Part shown: in pieces, positions 32,783-48,200 of the stretch | Layout of the letters: every line of letters begins with the position of its first letter | How positions within the stretch are numbered: the stretch's first letter is position 1 | Source of the DNA: a virus | IMG/VR virus record: IMGVR_UViG_3300013116_000108 | Span: 140,101-204,100 of that record | Direction: 5' to 3' (one strand) | Length of the DNA stretch: 64,000 nt | Program-made: the position numbers and the translations under genes | Notes under the pieces: generated by a model | Database searches by the model: none | What the model was told of the DNA's origin: nothing | The model's input: the letters and a program-made list of their open reading frames with translations, nothing else

Positions 32783-35700
32783 CACAAGACAAACAAATTT
32801 ATTCGTAAGCGAAGATTGGAAAAAAGTTTATCAAACTTTTAAAAGTGCTGATTTTGAAAGTTATGACTTTGAAACATTAAGATCAACAATGATATCATAC
32901 CTAAGGAAACAGTTTCCTGAGGATTTTAACGACTTTGTTGAAAGTTCAGAGTATATTGCTCTTATTGATTTAATTGCTTTCTTTGGGCAATCATTAGCAT
33001 ATAGGCAAGATTTAAATGCTAGAGAAAACTTTTTAGAGACAGCAGAACGAAGAGATTCTATTTTACGTCTTGCTAGTTTGCTATCATACAAGCCTAAACG
33101 AAATACTACTTCTATAGGATTATTAAAAATTGTTAGCATTAGTACAACTGAAGATGTTTTCGATTCAAACAACAATAACCTAAGTGGGAAAACTATATTT
33201 TGGGATGATTCTGTAAATAGTGATTACGAAGAACAATACAATACAATTATTAATGCGGCTTTAAGTTCTGCTCAAAGAATTGGTAAGCCTGCAAACGAAG
33301 TAACTACTGGATCAATCAAAACTCAAGAATATGAACTAAACTTGTTAGCAAATACACAACCGTTATTACCGTTTACAGCAGTTACTAATGGTGCTGATAC
33401 TAAATTTGAATTAGTTAACGGAACAATATCAGGAGAAAGTTACATTTACGAAAAATCTCCAATTCCAGGATCTACATATAACTTTTTATATAGATCAGAT
33501 GGGAAAGGAAATGCTTCTGCTAATACTGGTTTCTTTACAATGTTCAAGCAAGGCACACTAGGACAAATTGATTTTAATCTTACTAGCGGCTTGCCTAATA
33601 TCACATACAGCATTGATAAGGCTAACATTAATAATACTGACGTTTGGTTATATGAACTAGAAGATGACGGCACAGTAGGCGATGAATGGACGCAAGTACC
33701 TGCTATTAGCGGATCAAATGTTATCTATAATAGTTTAAGTTTATCAAATAGAAAGTTGTTTGCTGTTGAGTCGATGGTTGATGATAAAATTAAACTAGTA
33801 TTTGCTGATGGTGTGTTTGCTGACATTCCTAAAGGAACTTTTAGATGCTATTTTAGGCAAAGTGCTGGAACTACTTACTCTATAAAAAGTACAGACATCA
33901 ACAATGTTGAATTAAATTTTAACTATATTAGTAGAACTAATCAAGAAGAAAATTTATCTATAGGATTAACACTACAACAAAATATTAATACAGCAAACAG
34001 AAACGAAACATTAACTAATGTTAAAAAACTAGCACCGCAGGCGTACTATACACAAAACAGAATGGTTAACGGTGAAGACTATAATATCTATCCGTTAACA
34101 CAATTTACAAGTATCATTAAATCAAAAGCAGTTAATAGGGCGGCAAGTGGTATTAGCAGATTCTTAGATGTTAAAGATACTACAGGTAAATTTAGTAGTA
34201 CAAATATATTCAGTGATGATGGTGTATTTTACAAAGAATACACAACTAAAAAAGACACATTTAGTTTTCTAAACGATAATGAAATTATTGATGTAATTAA
34301 AAATACGTTAGAACCAAATTTAGCCAGCAAACCAATGTATCATTTTTACTTAGATAAATTTGTATCTCAAGCATTCGCAAACAAAGTTACTTGGGTTAAG
34401 GTATCGAGTACATCTAACACTACAACAGGATACTTTAAAGATGCTACCGGAGAAGCAATACAAATTGGAACAGGTGTGTCAAATGTAAACAAGTATCTTA
34501 CACTAAACAGCATGATTAAATTTATACCTGAAACTGGAAAACACTTTATGTCTAACGGTTCTCACATGGACGGTACTGATACAGATCACATAGGTGCTAC
34601 AATGCAGACGTGGTCATCTATAAAATTAATAGATACTAACGGATTGGGAGGACTAGGTAACGGATTAAAATCAGCAGGCGTTGGTGCTGTTACACTTAAT
34701 GAATTAGTACCAACAGGTGCTACTGTTGAAAGAGTATTTCCTAAATGGGTAAGTGATATTCCTACATCATTAGAAAACACAATTAAAACAAATATTAAAG
34801 AATATAAAGACTTTGGTTTAAGGTTTGATCATATTACTAGCACATGGTCTATTATTACTAGTGACAATTTAGCAGTTGATAAAGGCTACAGTGATGACAA
34901 TGCTGGAAATACTAGTGGAACAAAAATTGATGCTAGTTGGCTAGTACAATTTACAACCGACGGTGTACAATACACGATTAAAACTAGACAATTAGATTAC
35001 TACTTTGCTAGTAAAGACGAAACTAGATTTTACTTTGATAAGGCTATAAAAATTTACGATAGTGTCACAGGAACTACAATCAAAGATAGATGTACAGTAT
35101 TAAAAGTTAACAATAGACCAACAAGTAACAAACCATTAGAAGAAGATTATGCTTTGGATATTATCGATATGGTTACTGAAGTTGACGGATACAAAGATAA
35201 CACAAAAGTTAAAGTAACACTTGGTGATGCTGATAATGATAGTGTAACAGATAACCCAGAAATGTTTGAAAAAATTGTTGGCGTAGACGATCCTACAGGC
35301 TTAGCAAAAAATAGAAAATTTGTGTTCTTTAAGCAATTTTATGATTACGATAACATCGAAAGGTATCAACCTATAGGACAAAAAGTAATTTGTTACGATT
35401 ATAAGACAATGAGGGAAATACACAGCAATAAAGGTCTGTTTCCAGAAGGTAAAGTATTTTATGCTACAACTGAAAATAAATTTACTACATCATTTAAAGA
35501 CGCTACAGGAACATTAAAATTAACACCGGCGGCTAACCCAGGCGAACAGTTTGGAGGAAATCTTGGATCAGAAGTACAAGCATATAAAGTTTATATAGGG
35601 CGTGATAATTTAAAATTTCAATACAAACACAATGCTCCTAATAACAGACGTATTGATCCTAGTCCGAGCAATTTAATTGACATGTACATCTTAACTCAAT

Positions 35701-36299
35701 CGTATTCAGACTTGTATAGAGAATGGATTTTAGATGTTACAGATAAAATTATAAAGCCAACAGAACCTACAGCAGAAAACTTGAGAGCGTCATTTAGCAC
35801 TATTGAAAATTCTAAAAGTATTTCAGATACAATAATATATCACTCAGCAAAATTTAAACCATTGTTTGGCGATAAAGCAGACACTAGTTTACAAGCAATC
35901 TTTAAAGTTGTAAAACTACCAGGCGCTGGCATTAGTGACTCTGAAGTTAAAGCATCTATTATTGATGCTATTAATGACTACTTTAATGTTTCAAATTGGG
36001 ACTTTGGTGATACTTTTTACTTCTCAGAATTAAGTGCTTTCTTACATAATACGTTAGCAAATAAAATAAGTTCTGTTGTTATTGTACCAAAAAGCACAAC
36101 ACAAGTATTTGGTAGTTTATTTCAAATCCGCAGTAATTACGATGAAATTTTAATCAGTGGAGCAACAGTTGACGATGTAGAAATAATTGATAGTATAACA
36201 GCAACTAAGATACAAGCAGGTGGTTCTATATCGAGTTTAGATACTACTACAAACACAACAGCAAGTGCTGTTACAACTAGCGGGAGCACCTCGTACTAA
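32772..36299 (+). CDS. 6: Baseplate wedge protein gp6, enlarged
   Basis: The 1175-residue protein begins with the gp6/GPJ fold: FPEDFNDFVESSEYIALIDL, IAFFGQSLAYRQDLNARENF, and ERRDSILRLASLLSYKPKR. The C-terminus has YFNVSNWDFGDTFYFSELSA as in wedge proteins. T4 gp6 is 660 residues, so about 500 residues are inserted, mainly in the middle. gp6 dimers form the ring that links wedges. AGGA precedes the ATG; the stop overlaps the next gene as TAATG. Confidence 0.88.
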   Translation: MATSTRQTNLFVSEDWKKVYQTFKSADFESYDFETLRSTMISYLRKQFPEDFNDFVESSEYIALIDLIAFFGQSLAYRQDLNARENFLETAERRDSILRLASLLSYKPKRNTTSIGLLKIVSISTTEDVFDSNNNNLSGKTIFWDDSVNSDYEEQYNTIINAALSSAQRIGKPANEVTTGSIKTQEYELNLLANTQPLLPFTAVTNGADTKFELVNGTISGESYIYEKSPIPGSTYNFLYRSDGKGNASANTGFFTMFKQGTLGQIDFNLTSGLPNITYSIDKANINNTDVWLYELEDDGTVGDEWTQVPAISGSNVIYNSLSLSNRKLFAVESMVDDKIKLVFADGVFADIPKGTFRCYFRQSAGTTYSIKSTDINNVELNFNYISRTNQEENLSIGLTLQQNINTANRNETLTNVKKLAPQAYYTQNRMVNGEDYNIYPLTQFTSIIKSKAVNRAASGISRFLDVKDTTGKFSSTNIFSDDGVFYKEYTTKKDTFSFLNDNEIIDVIKNTLEPNLASKPMYHFYLDKFVSQAFANKVTWVKVSSTSNTTTGYFKDATGEAIQIGTGVSNVNKYLTLNSMIKFIPETGKHFMSNGSHMDGTDTDHIGATMQTWSSIKLIDTNGLGGLGNGLKSAGVGAVTLNELVPTGATVERVFPKWVSDIPTSLENTIKTNIKEYKDFGLRFDHITSTWSIITSDNLAVDKGYSDDNAGNTSGTKIDASWLVQFTTDGVQYTIKTRQLDYYFASKDETRFYFDKAIKIYDSVTGTTIKDRCTVLKVNNRPTSNKPLEEDYALDIIDMVTEVDGYKDNTKVKVTLGDADNDSVTDNPEMFEKIVGVDDPTGLAKNRKFVFFKQFYDYDNIERYQPIGQKVICYDYKTMREIHSNKGLFPEGKVFYATTENKFTTSFKDATGTLKLTPAANPGEQFGGNLGSEVQAYKVYIGRDNLKFQYKHNAPNNRRIDPSPSNLIDMYILTQSYSDLYREWILDVTDKIIKPTEPTAENLRASFSTIENSKSISDTIIYHSAKFKPLFGDKADTSLQAIFKVVKLPGAGISDSEVKASIIDAINDYFNVSNWDFGDTFYFSELSAFLHNTLANKISSVVIVPKSTTQVFGSLFQIRSNYDEILISGATVDDVEIIDSITATKIQAGGSISSLDTTTNTTASAVTTSGSTSY

Positions 36300-39200
36300 T
36301 GGCTAAAAGAAAGACAAGTTCGTTTTTACCTAAGGCGTACCAAACAGAAAAAAATAAAAAGTTTTTAAGTGGAACATTAGACCAGTTAATGAACAGTTCC
36401 AACCTTACAAGGATGGACGGATATATTGGTCGTAGGTATTCGCCAAGTTATAAAACTACAGATAATTATTTGGCATCTTCTGGATTAAGAAGTAATTATC
36501 AATTAGAACCTGCTATTGTACTTAAAAAAGATTCAAACATCGCAAGTGATAACGATGTTGGTTCAATTGTAACATACGACGACCTGCTCCACAAACTAAA
36601 AAATAATAGTGTTAATACAACTGATCACAATAAACTTTTTAATCAAGAATTTTATAACTGGTCAGGGTTTATTAATTTTGACACTCTTGTAAACTACGGA
36701 AGTTATTACTGGCTTAAAGATGGGCCTAATGCTGTTACTGTAACAGGTAAAGATATTAAAACATCAGGAGCATGGTCAACAAAATACGATTCTGTAAACA
36801 ACGAATATACAGTCTCAGAAATAAAAGGCAAGAACCCTACAATTTACTTACGTCGGGGCGGCAATTATACGTTTACAGCAGATCAAACAGCAGAATTTTA
36901 TATACAAACAGAGCCAGGGTCAATCACTGGAATTGAGAAGGCATCTCCTACAAAAAGCACTAGAGAAATTTATGGTGTTGAAAACAACGGCAGTAAGAAT
37001 ATAACATTTACAGTTCCGCCAATTGATGCTCAGTCATGGTTTGATACAGATTTATCTCTTTTACAAGATGTTAATTTAGTAAGTAATTTACCATGGAACA
37101 AAGTACAGGGACGAGATGTCGACAACCTTATTTCATTAGATAGTGGTATTGACAATCAACGTGTATTAGATGGCAAGACTATTATATTCATACAAGATTC
37201 TGATTCTGCAACAGATAACACTAACTGGACAACTACTGGTATAGATTATACTCAAGCACCTTATAAAGACACAGGATTTTCTGTAAACAACGGACAAGTT
37301 GCTACAGTAGATAGACAAGGTGTCTATCAAATTAGTATTGTTAGTAATAAAATTGTATTATCAAAAGTTGCTAATATAACTTTTACTGATAAAGTTTATG
37401 TTACAGAAGGATCAACATACGCCGGAAGGCACTTCTACAAAGCAGTAGAAACTAATCACATTACAGTTATTCCTATACTAACAGCAAAACTAGATACACT
37501 TTACTATCAGCATGCCACAGATAAAACAGCATATGGAACAATTAAAATAGTTAGTGACGTTGCTCAATCAATCGAGCCGGCTGACTTTTTAGGGAAAAAA
37601 ACTTATACCGCACCTAACGGTGTTGTGTTTACTAACGGACTAAAAATAACATTTGATACAACTATAACAGAAACAAAATATAAAAATAAGTCGTTTTATA
37701 TAGAAGGTGTAGGCGACAGCATACACCTAGTAGATACTACATTAACTATTTCTGAAACAGGCTCTGAAACTAAAGATTATATTGTAATGGCGAGAGGTGC
37801 CAAAGATATGAATGCCTGGAGTAGAGCAAACAAATGGTTTCATAAGGATGTTATTACAGCGGCCGCAACGTATAACAATGAAATAATAAGTGTTGACGAT
37901 AGTTTAAGAGCAGTAAGACCTATCATTGAATACAATGCTGGGTTACATTTATACAACCACGGTACTACTGGTATTAGTGGTGTTTCGCTAATTGATACAA
38001 CAACTACAGACGCACTATCTAATATAAATGGCACAAGTGGTTCCTATGTTGATAGCACAGAATTAAAAGCCTTTGACAGAATTATTTTTACAAAAGATAA
38101 TGACTTACAAACTAGGAAAACTATTTGGACTGTTGGTTGGAGAGATATTAACGGTGATTCAACTGTTGATTTCTTAACACTTGGAAATGATGACGCATCA
38201 GAAGTTACTACAGGCAGTAGTGTTGTTCTTAACAAAGGTCTAACAGGTAAAGGAAAAACATACCACTGGGACGGTACTAATTGGATCGCTTCACAAACTA
38301 AAACAAAAATAAATCAATACCCTATTTTTGAATTATATGATAGCAACGGTGTTAGTATTAATGATACATCAACATATCCGTCGAGTGACTTTTTAGGAAA
38401 TAGTTTATTTAAGTATAGTACAGGAACTGGAACAAACGATACAGAATTAGGGTTTCCGTTAAAATACAGAACATTTAATAATATAGGTGATATTTTATTT
38501 GATAACACCTACGTCAACGAAACATTTAATTATAAGAAAACAACAGGTGTAACAGAAATAAGCACAGCAACCACGTTAGCAAAAATAACACATCCTTATA
38601 GCGGAGCAGTGACTTATTCAAATGGTTGGACTAAAGGTATCCAAAAAAGTAGACAGTATCAGCAAGTAGAATATACAGTCGAAGATGTAACTGTTAAGTC
38701 ATACAACTTAGGAGCAAATCCAGATGTATCGACAACAGCATTGCCAACAACATTTGTTTATATTAATAACAAACGTACAAAGAATTTTACAATAGCATTA
38801 GAAGAAGGATTTTATAACTGTAAAATAGAAGATACTCTTTCATTAGGCGATTCTATTACTATTCAGTTTTACAGTCAAACAACTTCTAAAATAGGATACT
38901 ATGTGGTTCCTAAGAATTTAGAAAGCAACGGACAAAATGAAAAGTTTGCTAATATTACTTTAGGACAATTACAAAATCACATTACCGCATTAATTGATAC
39001 TAATAAATTTTTTACAGGTTCGTTACAAGGAAGTAATAATTTAAGAGACTTATCCGGAGCAAAAGAGACAGAAGGACTAATAACACAGCACAGTTCACCA
39101 ATGATCCTTCCTATGATTTTTAGTGAGCACAGCAACGTAAACTATGTTAATTCGTTAAAGTTTGCTAATGCTGAATATGAAAAATTTAAATCTAAATTCT

Positions 39201-42200
39201 TAAATTCTTTAGAAACTTTAGACGGATTAGACTTAACAAATGTAAGTGAAACTGTTGATACTATCATGGAACATGTTAATGCTAATAAAAGTTCAACGTT
39301 TCCTTTTTATACGTCAGACATGGTTCCTTACGGAGCGGATGTAGAAATAACAACATACACTATTACTGACGATAGAGACAAAACATACGAGATTGACAGT
39401 ATATTTGACAATACACTTCCAAGTAATAGAGCTATATTGGTTTACTTAAATGATGTACAACTATACAATGACATCGACTATACATTTGAATCAACTAGTT
39501 CAAACATTAGGCTTATTAAAACAATAGCAATTGGCGACGTGTTAAAAATTGCCGACTACAATAACACACTAGGAAACTACGTTGCTCCTACACCGACTAA
39601 ACTGGGACTGTATCCAAAGTTTAAACCTGAAATAGTCAGCGACAACACTTACGCTGACACACAAACTATTATTATTGGGCACGACGGTAGTAGAACTATA
39701 GCATATGGCGATACTAGAGATAATGTTATATTAGAACTTGAAAAAAGAATTTACAATAATATTAAAACACATTATCAAGAAAACGTATTTGATATTAAAA
39801 AGTATACTCCAGGGCGTTGGAGAGAAACTGATACAACAGTAGCAGAAGTTAATGATATTTTAGAAGATGAGTTTTTACGTTGGACTACTAAACATAGAAT
39901 TAGTTATACTGATAACACATTCTTTGATGCTAACGATTCTAAAACTTGGAACTATAAAAACTTTACAGATAAACTAGACAAAAGTTTATTCAAGCAAAGC
40001 CACTGGAAGGGATTGTTTGTATATTATTACGATACTTATAAACCTCACACTAATGCTTGGGAAATGTTTGGTTGGACTGAAAAACCAACTTGGTGGGAAA
40101 CCAGGTATGGTGTAGCACCTTATACATCAGGCAACGAAGTATTATGGAATGATGTAAGAGACGGTCACCGATATACTAGTGCTACAGAATTTACAGCAAG
40201 TACTTTGTATAAAAGAGAAAACATATATTCAATGATGCCTGTAACAGAAAATGGAGAAATATGTTCTCCTATTGATTGCTTAACTACTAACGCAGGCGAT
40301 TTGTCACCAAGCCATTCATGGAAATACGGAGACGGTGCTCCGCCGGAAATTGCTTGGAAAAACTCTAGTAGTTACCCATTTAGTGTACAACATTTATTAT
40401 CACTAATTAGGCCAGCAGAATACTTTAGTCAACTGTTTAATAAAAGTCAAATAGTTAGAGGAGCATTAACTGATCAGTTAGTGCTAACATCAACTAACCA
40501 GCGTCAAACACCTTCGGATTTAAAAGTTGATACTTCTACTACAAGATACGAGGGCTGTGGAAACTATATTGCCGATTATTTACGTTGGTTAAATGTAGAT
40601 GTACAAACAAATTTAACAGACATACTTAAAAACTTAGATATTAAATTGGTACACAAATTAGAAGGCTATACAGATAAAAAACTTATTAAAGTATTAGCAG
40701 AACAAGTGTCGCCAACTAGTACAAGTAACTCTGTTTATGTACCAGATGAAGACTACGCTATCCATTTACATAAAACAGGCCCAATTAAAACTATACCATA
40801 CAGTGGTGTAATTATTCAAGGCAATGCTAGTGGATATACTGTATTTGGTTATAATTTAAATAATCCAAGATTTACTATTCACAAGCCTATAGAAAACGGC
40901 AACTTTAAAATACATGATGTTAACGACGATCGTGTTGTAGAATACGAAGATTATTCTACAGAAGAGGAATCTATTCCTTACGGAACTTCGTTTGATACAA
41001 AACAAGAAGTAGCAAATTTCTTGTTCTCTTACCAAAAATATTTGACAAACAGTGGTTACGATTTTGATAATAGAATGGAAGACTTTGGTACACAAAAAAT
41101 TGTAGCAAACTGGACGATGAGTGTTAAGGAATTTGTTCATTGGTCTGGGCAAGGCTGGACACCAGGGTCAGTTATTACAATAAGCCCTAGTTCACTAAGA
41201 GTTAGATGCTTAACGTCAATGGGTGTTGCTGATACTTTGTCTAACAGTCAAGCCGAGACAAATGTATTAAACGCTAACTATGAACCACTAAGACCGGGTT
41301 CGTATAAAATGAACAGGCAAGACAACGAATTTGAATTAACACCAAATGAAATTGCCGGAGGCATTTATTTTGTTAATGCTAAACTTGTTGAGTATGAACA
41401 TGTTTTAGTGTTTAACAATGTGACAAGATTTAATGACGTAATATACCAGCCTGGATTAGGCAACAGACAATATAGACTAAGAATAGTAGGAAATAAAACA
41501 GGTGGCTGGGATGGTAGTTTATCAGCAGAAGGATTTATTTACAATGATGGCAACGTTCCTGGTTGGGTAGAAAATACAAACTATTCGCGAGGTGACATTG
41601 TTAAATTTAGAGACAGGTTATATACAAGTTCAGTATCACATACAAGCTCAAATAAATTTGTATATGAAAACTGGACACAAACTGATTCATTTAAAATAGG
41701 ATTACTTCCTAACTTTGATACATTAGGTAAAAACTTTGAAAGTTTTTACGACATTAATGCTGTTAACTTAGAAAGCGAAACAGACAAGTATGGCAAGGGT
41801 TCTATTGGCTATCAAAATAGAGAATACTTCAATCAAATTGGCATGGATGATGTTAGCCAAGTTAAGTTTTATCAAGGAATGTTACAAGAAAAAGGTACAA
41901 CAAATGCTGTTAACAAATTAATTAGAAGCAAGTTTGATAAAATTAGTAGTGACATTAATTTTTATGAAGAGTGGGCTATTAGAAATGCTGAATACGGAGC
42001 AACTGACTTAAACTCTAGAGTTGAAATACAACTAAACGAAGAAGGATTTATAGATAATCCACAACCTATTACAACACTTAACACAACACAAGAAAAGTCT
42101 AGTGTTGACAGCAAGACTGAATATCTAACAAGTGAGTTATTTAAAGCACCAGCAGATATAAGTTATGACTGGGTTCCAGTAAGGAAAAATTATGTTGATG

Positions 42201-45200
42201 GACATAAGGACAATGTGTTTTATGACGACTTGTATCCAAATGCTGGATACCCTAAATTAACAGATGCTGATGCTACATTATTTTACAACAAAGACACAGA
42301 TACATTAAAAGATTTAACACCTGACATGAATGTAGGTTATACCCTTTGGGTCGCAGAAGATGAAACTGGCGATTGGGATATGAAATATTTAGATACTACT
42401 TCTATAGAAGTTACTAACTGTGACGGTGGAACAACAGGTGCTACTTATACTTGGACAACCGCAGATGATCATTCATTACAAATAGGTGATATTGTTGTTG
42501 TTAAAGGGTTCCACACAGATGATACTAAATTACTACGAAATGGTGTATATACTATTCAAACAGTACCAACTACATCAACATTTACAACAATGGGCGGTGG
42601 TGAATCAGGTAAAGATTCAGAAGCAGGTTCTAGTGTATTATTAAAATTTAAAAGTATTAGATTTAAAGACGGTGAGCAAATTACAGCACCTAAACTAGGA
42701 TGGCAAACAAACGACAAGTTTTATGTAGACAAAGATGAAGCAGGTTATTGGTTTGTAGCAAAGAAAAATACAAAGTTTACTCAGCAACAATCACTTACAC
42801 CATTACTTGGAGTTGCTAATGAAGAGTTTGGCGATGCTATTTGTTCTGACATGGATAATCAATGGCTAGTTGTTGGACAAAAATCACAAAATAGAATACA
42901 AATATATACTCCAAATCCTGCAGAATTATCACAAAATGCCGTAATCAATAATAGTGTTAATGGAGTTTTAGAATTAGGTGCCAGCGTTAGTACAGGCGCT
43001 CCGGTTTGGACAAAGCCACCTTCAACAACAGACTATAAGCAAGTACAAGGAATGTTTAGAGAAGATTTCCTAGGAAAATATGAAGAATGGGACAACGGCA
43101 AGCGTTGGATAGTAGTTGGAGCACCAGGCACTGATAGCAATAAAGGTGCTGTATTATTTTATTATTACGATTCAAAAAGTGGCACATTTTTGCCAGGAAC
43201 TATCGACCAGCCAACAGGATTAACAACAAGTGCTAAGTTTGGTAGTGTTGTAAAAATGAGTGCTAATGAATTATGGTGTGCTGTTTCGGCACCAGGTGAT
43301 AAAAAAGTATTTTTATACAATAGAATGGCCGTGTCAGGAGAAAGCACTTACAACACCACAGGCGACGGTAGTACAACAGAGTTTGTATTAGACATTTGGT
43401 GGAGCAAAATAACATCAGCCTCAGAATTATATATTCGCTTAGATTCAACTGAGCAAATGGCTACTAGAGATTTTACATACAACGCAAACACTAGAACAAT
43501 TACATTTACTAGTGCTCCTGCGAATGGCACAGCAATCAGTATATCATACTTAGGCGGTTGGAGACTCGCAAAAACATTTACAGGAACAACTGCTGACTAC
43601 GGTGCGAGTATTAGTTTAGATAGTAACGGTCGACATTTAGTTATTGGTGCTCCTAATACAACAACTGTAGGATCTGTTACTACAACAAACATGGGCGCCG
43701 CTGAAATTAAAACAAGGCACTGGCAATGTTTCACTGGCGATGGAACAACAAAGGCATTTACAGTTGACGTGTCAGATCTAACTGGTGTTATTGTTTACCA
43801 AAACGGAACACCAATTGATAGTATCGGTTCAGATAGTGCTGTGTTATGGACAGTATCCGGCAATACGCTTACGTTTACATCAGCACCGCAATCAAATGAT
43901 GAAATAGCAATATGGACAAATGAATGGCTATCATTACAAACAATTATACCAAGTGGCAATGGCAGACAAGAAAATGGACAATTTGGATCATCAGCAATAG
44001 AAATAGATGAAGCAGGTCAAACAATTTATGTTGGTGTTCCCGAAGCAGACGGTGTTATAGAAAATTCAGGATTAATACAAGTATTTGAAAGAAATCAAAA
44101 GATAAACCAAGGCAAACTAATTTTATCTTCAGAGAAAGAAGGATTTTCATCATACAACGCAGGTGAAAGTTTTTATATAAACGGGTATAAAGTTACAGCA
44201 TCAGGAACTACTATTGAGTCAATATCAACAGATATTAATAATGCTAATATACCGGGCATTACATCAACAGTTACAGGTGATAGCCCTAATCAAATTTTAA
44301 GTGTTAGCCATAGTTCTGGAGTATTAAATACTATCGATATCACCCCAGGAGTAACAGGCACTATATACAAAGACATTGGGTTGAAACCTTTTACTACACC
44401 AACAGACATTACACTGAATCAAGAAATTACTAGTGGACATAAGTTTGGCGAAGTTATTAGAGTTAGCAGAAATAATGACTTATTAGTTGTTGGTTGCCCA
44501 AGCGGGTCAACTCGTGTTTACACAACAATAGACAACAAAAAAACATTGTTTGATGGCAGTGGCACTAGATTTACTGTTCAAACATATTATACAGGTTCGG
44601 CTCACGTATTCCAAAAATTAGGAAAGAATTGGGTTGAAGCAGATAGTTTGTACACAAACAATACATCTATTAATGATAAATTTGGTTCTAGTATAGCAAT
44701 TAGTAATGATACAGTTTATGTTGGAGCACCATGGGAAGATGATGGCAATACACAGAACACAGGTAAAATTATAAGATACGGCAAGTCAGGTGAGTTGTTT
44801 AGCATCGACGAAAGAGAAACAGCATTAGTTGATATTGACAGGATTAATAAAGCATTCTTATATAATAAAAGTACAAACAATATTTTAGCATACTTAGATT
44901 ATATTGATCCTATTAAAGGTAAAATATTAGGTGAAGCAGAACAAAACATTGATTATAAAACATCATGGGATCCTGCTGTATATAATTATAGCACCGGAGT
45001 ACATCAAGTCAACAATGGAGATGATCCGTGGATTGCTGAATCATTTATTGGAAAGATTTGGTGGGATTTAAGTGAACTTAAATTTATTAATTACGAACAA
45101 GGTGATGCAGATTACAAATCATTATTTTGGGGAGGATTATTTCCTGGAAGTAAAATAGGAATTTATCAATGGGTCGCATCAGATGTGCCTCCTGTTAACT

Positions 45201-48200
45201 ATACCCCAGGTGTTGCGAAATATGGCAATGATGCTTATGTACAAGTTGACAAAATTAATAATGCTACTAATAACTTAGAAACAACGTACTACTTCTGGGC
45301 ATCAGGTATAACTGAGATTAACATTGATAAAACGTTAAGTACTGAAGGTATTGTAAAACTTATCCAAGACCCTACAACAAACGGTGGACCATTTATACAG
45401 TTTATTGGAAATAACCAATTAGCACTAGTTAATGTATCTAGATATTTAGAAGCAACAAATACAGTACTAGCAGTAGAGTATGATAAAAAACCAAATGATA
45501 AGATACTACATACAGAATGGGAATTAATACCTGAGGGTAGTCCGACTCTCGAAATCCCGGAAGATTTATTTAATAAAATTAAAGACAGTTTAGCAGGAGC
45601 AGATAAGACAGGTAACATCGTTCCTGACATTAATCTTAGTGCAGGCGACAAGTACGGTATTAAAATAAGACCAAGACAAGGTGTGTTTATGAATAGATAC
45701 CTTGCTTTAAAAGAATACCTAACGTATGTAAATGCTGTTATTAAAAAGTATAATATAGTAGATAACTTAGACTTTAGTCTATTAAATGAAGAAGAGGCAT
45801 TGCCCCTATCGACGTCAGGCACATATGATGAAAAAGTTAAAACGTTAACTGAATTATCTTATATTAGAGTAGCAACTAAAGACATAGGTTATAATGCCTT
45901 AGTTGAAACAGATTCAGAAGTAAACGGCAGGTGGGGTATACACACTTTACAAAGTGACGGCACATGGTTGAGAACTAGAACACAAAGTTATGATACTAAA
46001 AAGTTTTGGAGTTACATAGACTGGTATGAACCAGGTTATACAGTAGATACTAACATTGATTATCGTTATACCGACTTTAATAAAGTATACGAAAACGAGA
46101 GTGTAATAGCAGATAAAAGTATTATTAAAATTACAACTGGTGATAGTTGGGATTTATATGTTAAGGAAGATGGAAAACATAATCTTATAGGTCAAAAAAA
46201 CGGTACTTTGAAGTTTGGTGATAATTTATACGATTATGTCAAAACTAATTACGGATTTGATACAGATGGGTATGACTTTAACTTAATGGATACTGAGCCT
46301 CAAATAGAAACTAGAAATATTATTGACTCTATTAAAAATCAAATACTAATTAACGATTTACAAAATGAACATAACAAATTAATGTTTGTGTTGTTAAAGT
46401 TTGTACTTCAAGAACAAAACTATGTTGATTGGATTTTTAAAACAAGTTTTGTTCAAGTTAAACATAACTTAAGAGCATTAGATCAATTTCCTACATATCA
46501 AAGAGATAACCAAGAATTTGTTAAAAATTATATTAACGAAGTAAAACCTTATCACACAAAGATTAGAGAATATGTGTTAGGTTATAACAAACAAGAAACA
46601 TATGACAGTGACGTTTCGGACTTTGACCTACCTTCGACTTATGACCAAATTACTAAAACATTTAGATCACCTAATAAAGAAAAAAGCCACGATAGTAACA
46701 CAATAGAAAATAGCAATGCTTATAAAATGTGGAGAGAAAACTATACATACTCAGTTGATAGTGTACGATTATCACGTTGGGGGATAGGATATCAAACAGC
46801 ACCTGTATTAACATTCTCAGCACCACAAATAGCAGGAGGCGTTACTGCTACGGCAACATGTACAATAAAAGACAATCATATAGATGTAGTAACAATGACT
46901 AACAAAGGTAGTGGTTATACTGAACCTCCAACAGTAACAGTATCCGGCGGTAGCCCTACAACTGATGCTATTATACATCCTGTACTAGGAAATGCTAAAA
47001 CTAGAAAAATAAAAGAGACATTAAAATTTGACAGAATCAAATTTAGTTCAGATGTTAAAACATGGGCAAAAAATACTGCTTACACAACTAGTGATATTAT
47101 TCAATATAATAACGAAGCATACACAGTTAATGAAAACTTTACATCTGGAGCGTCGTTTGATAGCGACAAGTTAACAGTTAAAGCAGATAACACATTTAAT
47201 AATGCTATGGACAGAACAATGGCATACTATAATCCAGAAACAGGAAGTGATGCTGTAGATTTAGGAACAATATTTAAAGGCATTACATACCCAGGAACAA
47301 AAGTACAAGGCCCGCTATTTTCGGCTGAACCTGGATTTGACAAATCTAAATTTGACAATAAAGCATTTGATAATTATGATGTCGACAGCGATGGTAGATT
47401 TGTTTTAAGTTCTAGAAATTTAGATTTAGATTTAGAAAGCAAATTTAATGATACACAACTAGGATTAAGACCTGAAGATATTATTATTGACGGTAGTAGC
47501 AAGTTTGTTGACGCCTATAGTTCACATGCTCCAGAAGAGTTTGTACCGGGTAGAGTATTTGATAGTTTAAGTATTAATGTACGAACGTCTCCAAGTACAG
47601 ATACAGACAGCGACGGGGCATTAGGATTTCCGATCTATGCTATTAACTATAAAGGTGATGGAGCAAACAAGGTATTTAAATTTGGCGATGACAAAACAGG
47701 AACAGACCAAGAAGTTATTGTTTGGTCAAAATTAGGAGGCAGAAAAGCCAGTACCGATTATACAATTGATTGGACATTAAAGACAGTAACGTTCAACACA
47801 GCACCTGCGGTAGGCGAAATAATTGAATTAACAAGTTTTGGAAACACAGGAAACTCTGTATTACTTGATTATGAATTTACAGCATATTCTAGTACTTCTA
47901 GTGTTATTTTACCAATAAAATATTCACTAATAACAAGTAAGCAATACTTTATTACAATTAATGGTGTTTCTAATACAACAGGTGCCCTAACAGAAAGTGG
48001 CGATAGTACGTTATGGACGCCAGCATCAGCATTAGGTGCCGGCGACAATGTTAGGTTTATGTTCTTCGATGTGGCTTCAAGTGCTACAAGAACATACAGT
48101 AAAGTAACAGTAGACGAGTTTACATGGACATCAGGTGCTAAGACATTTACATTAACAGACGGTTCAGATACTGACTTAGCAAGAACAGATAAAATTATTG

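Noticed and set aside
45289-45822. Minus-strand 177-codon frame inside the giant gene
   Set aside because: It lies fully within a strongly supported plus-strand gene, has no ribosome-binding site, and its sequence has the composition of an antisense shadow.
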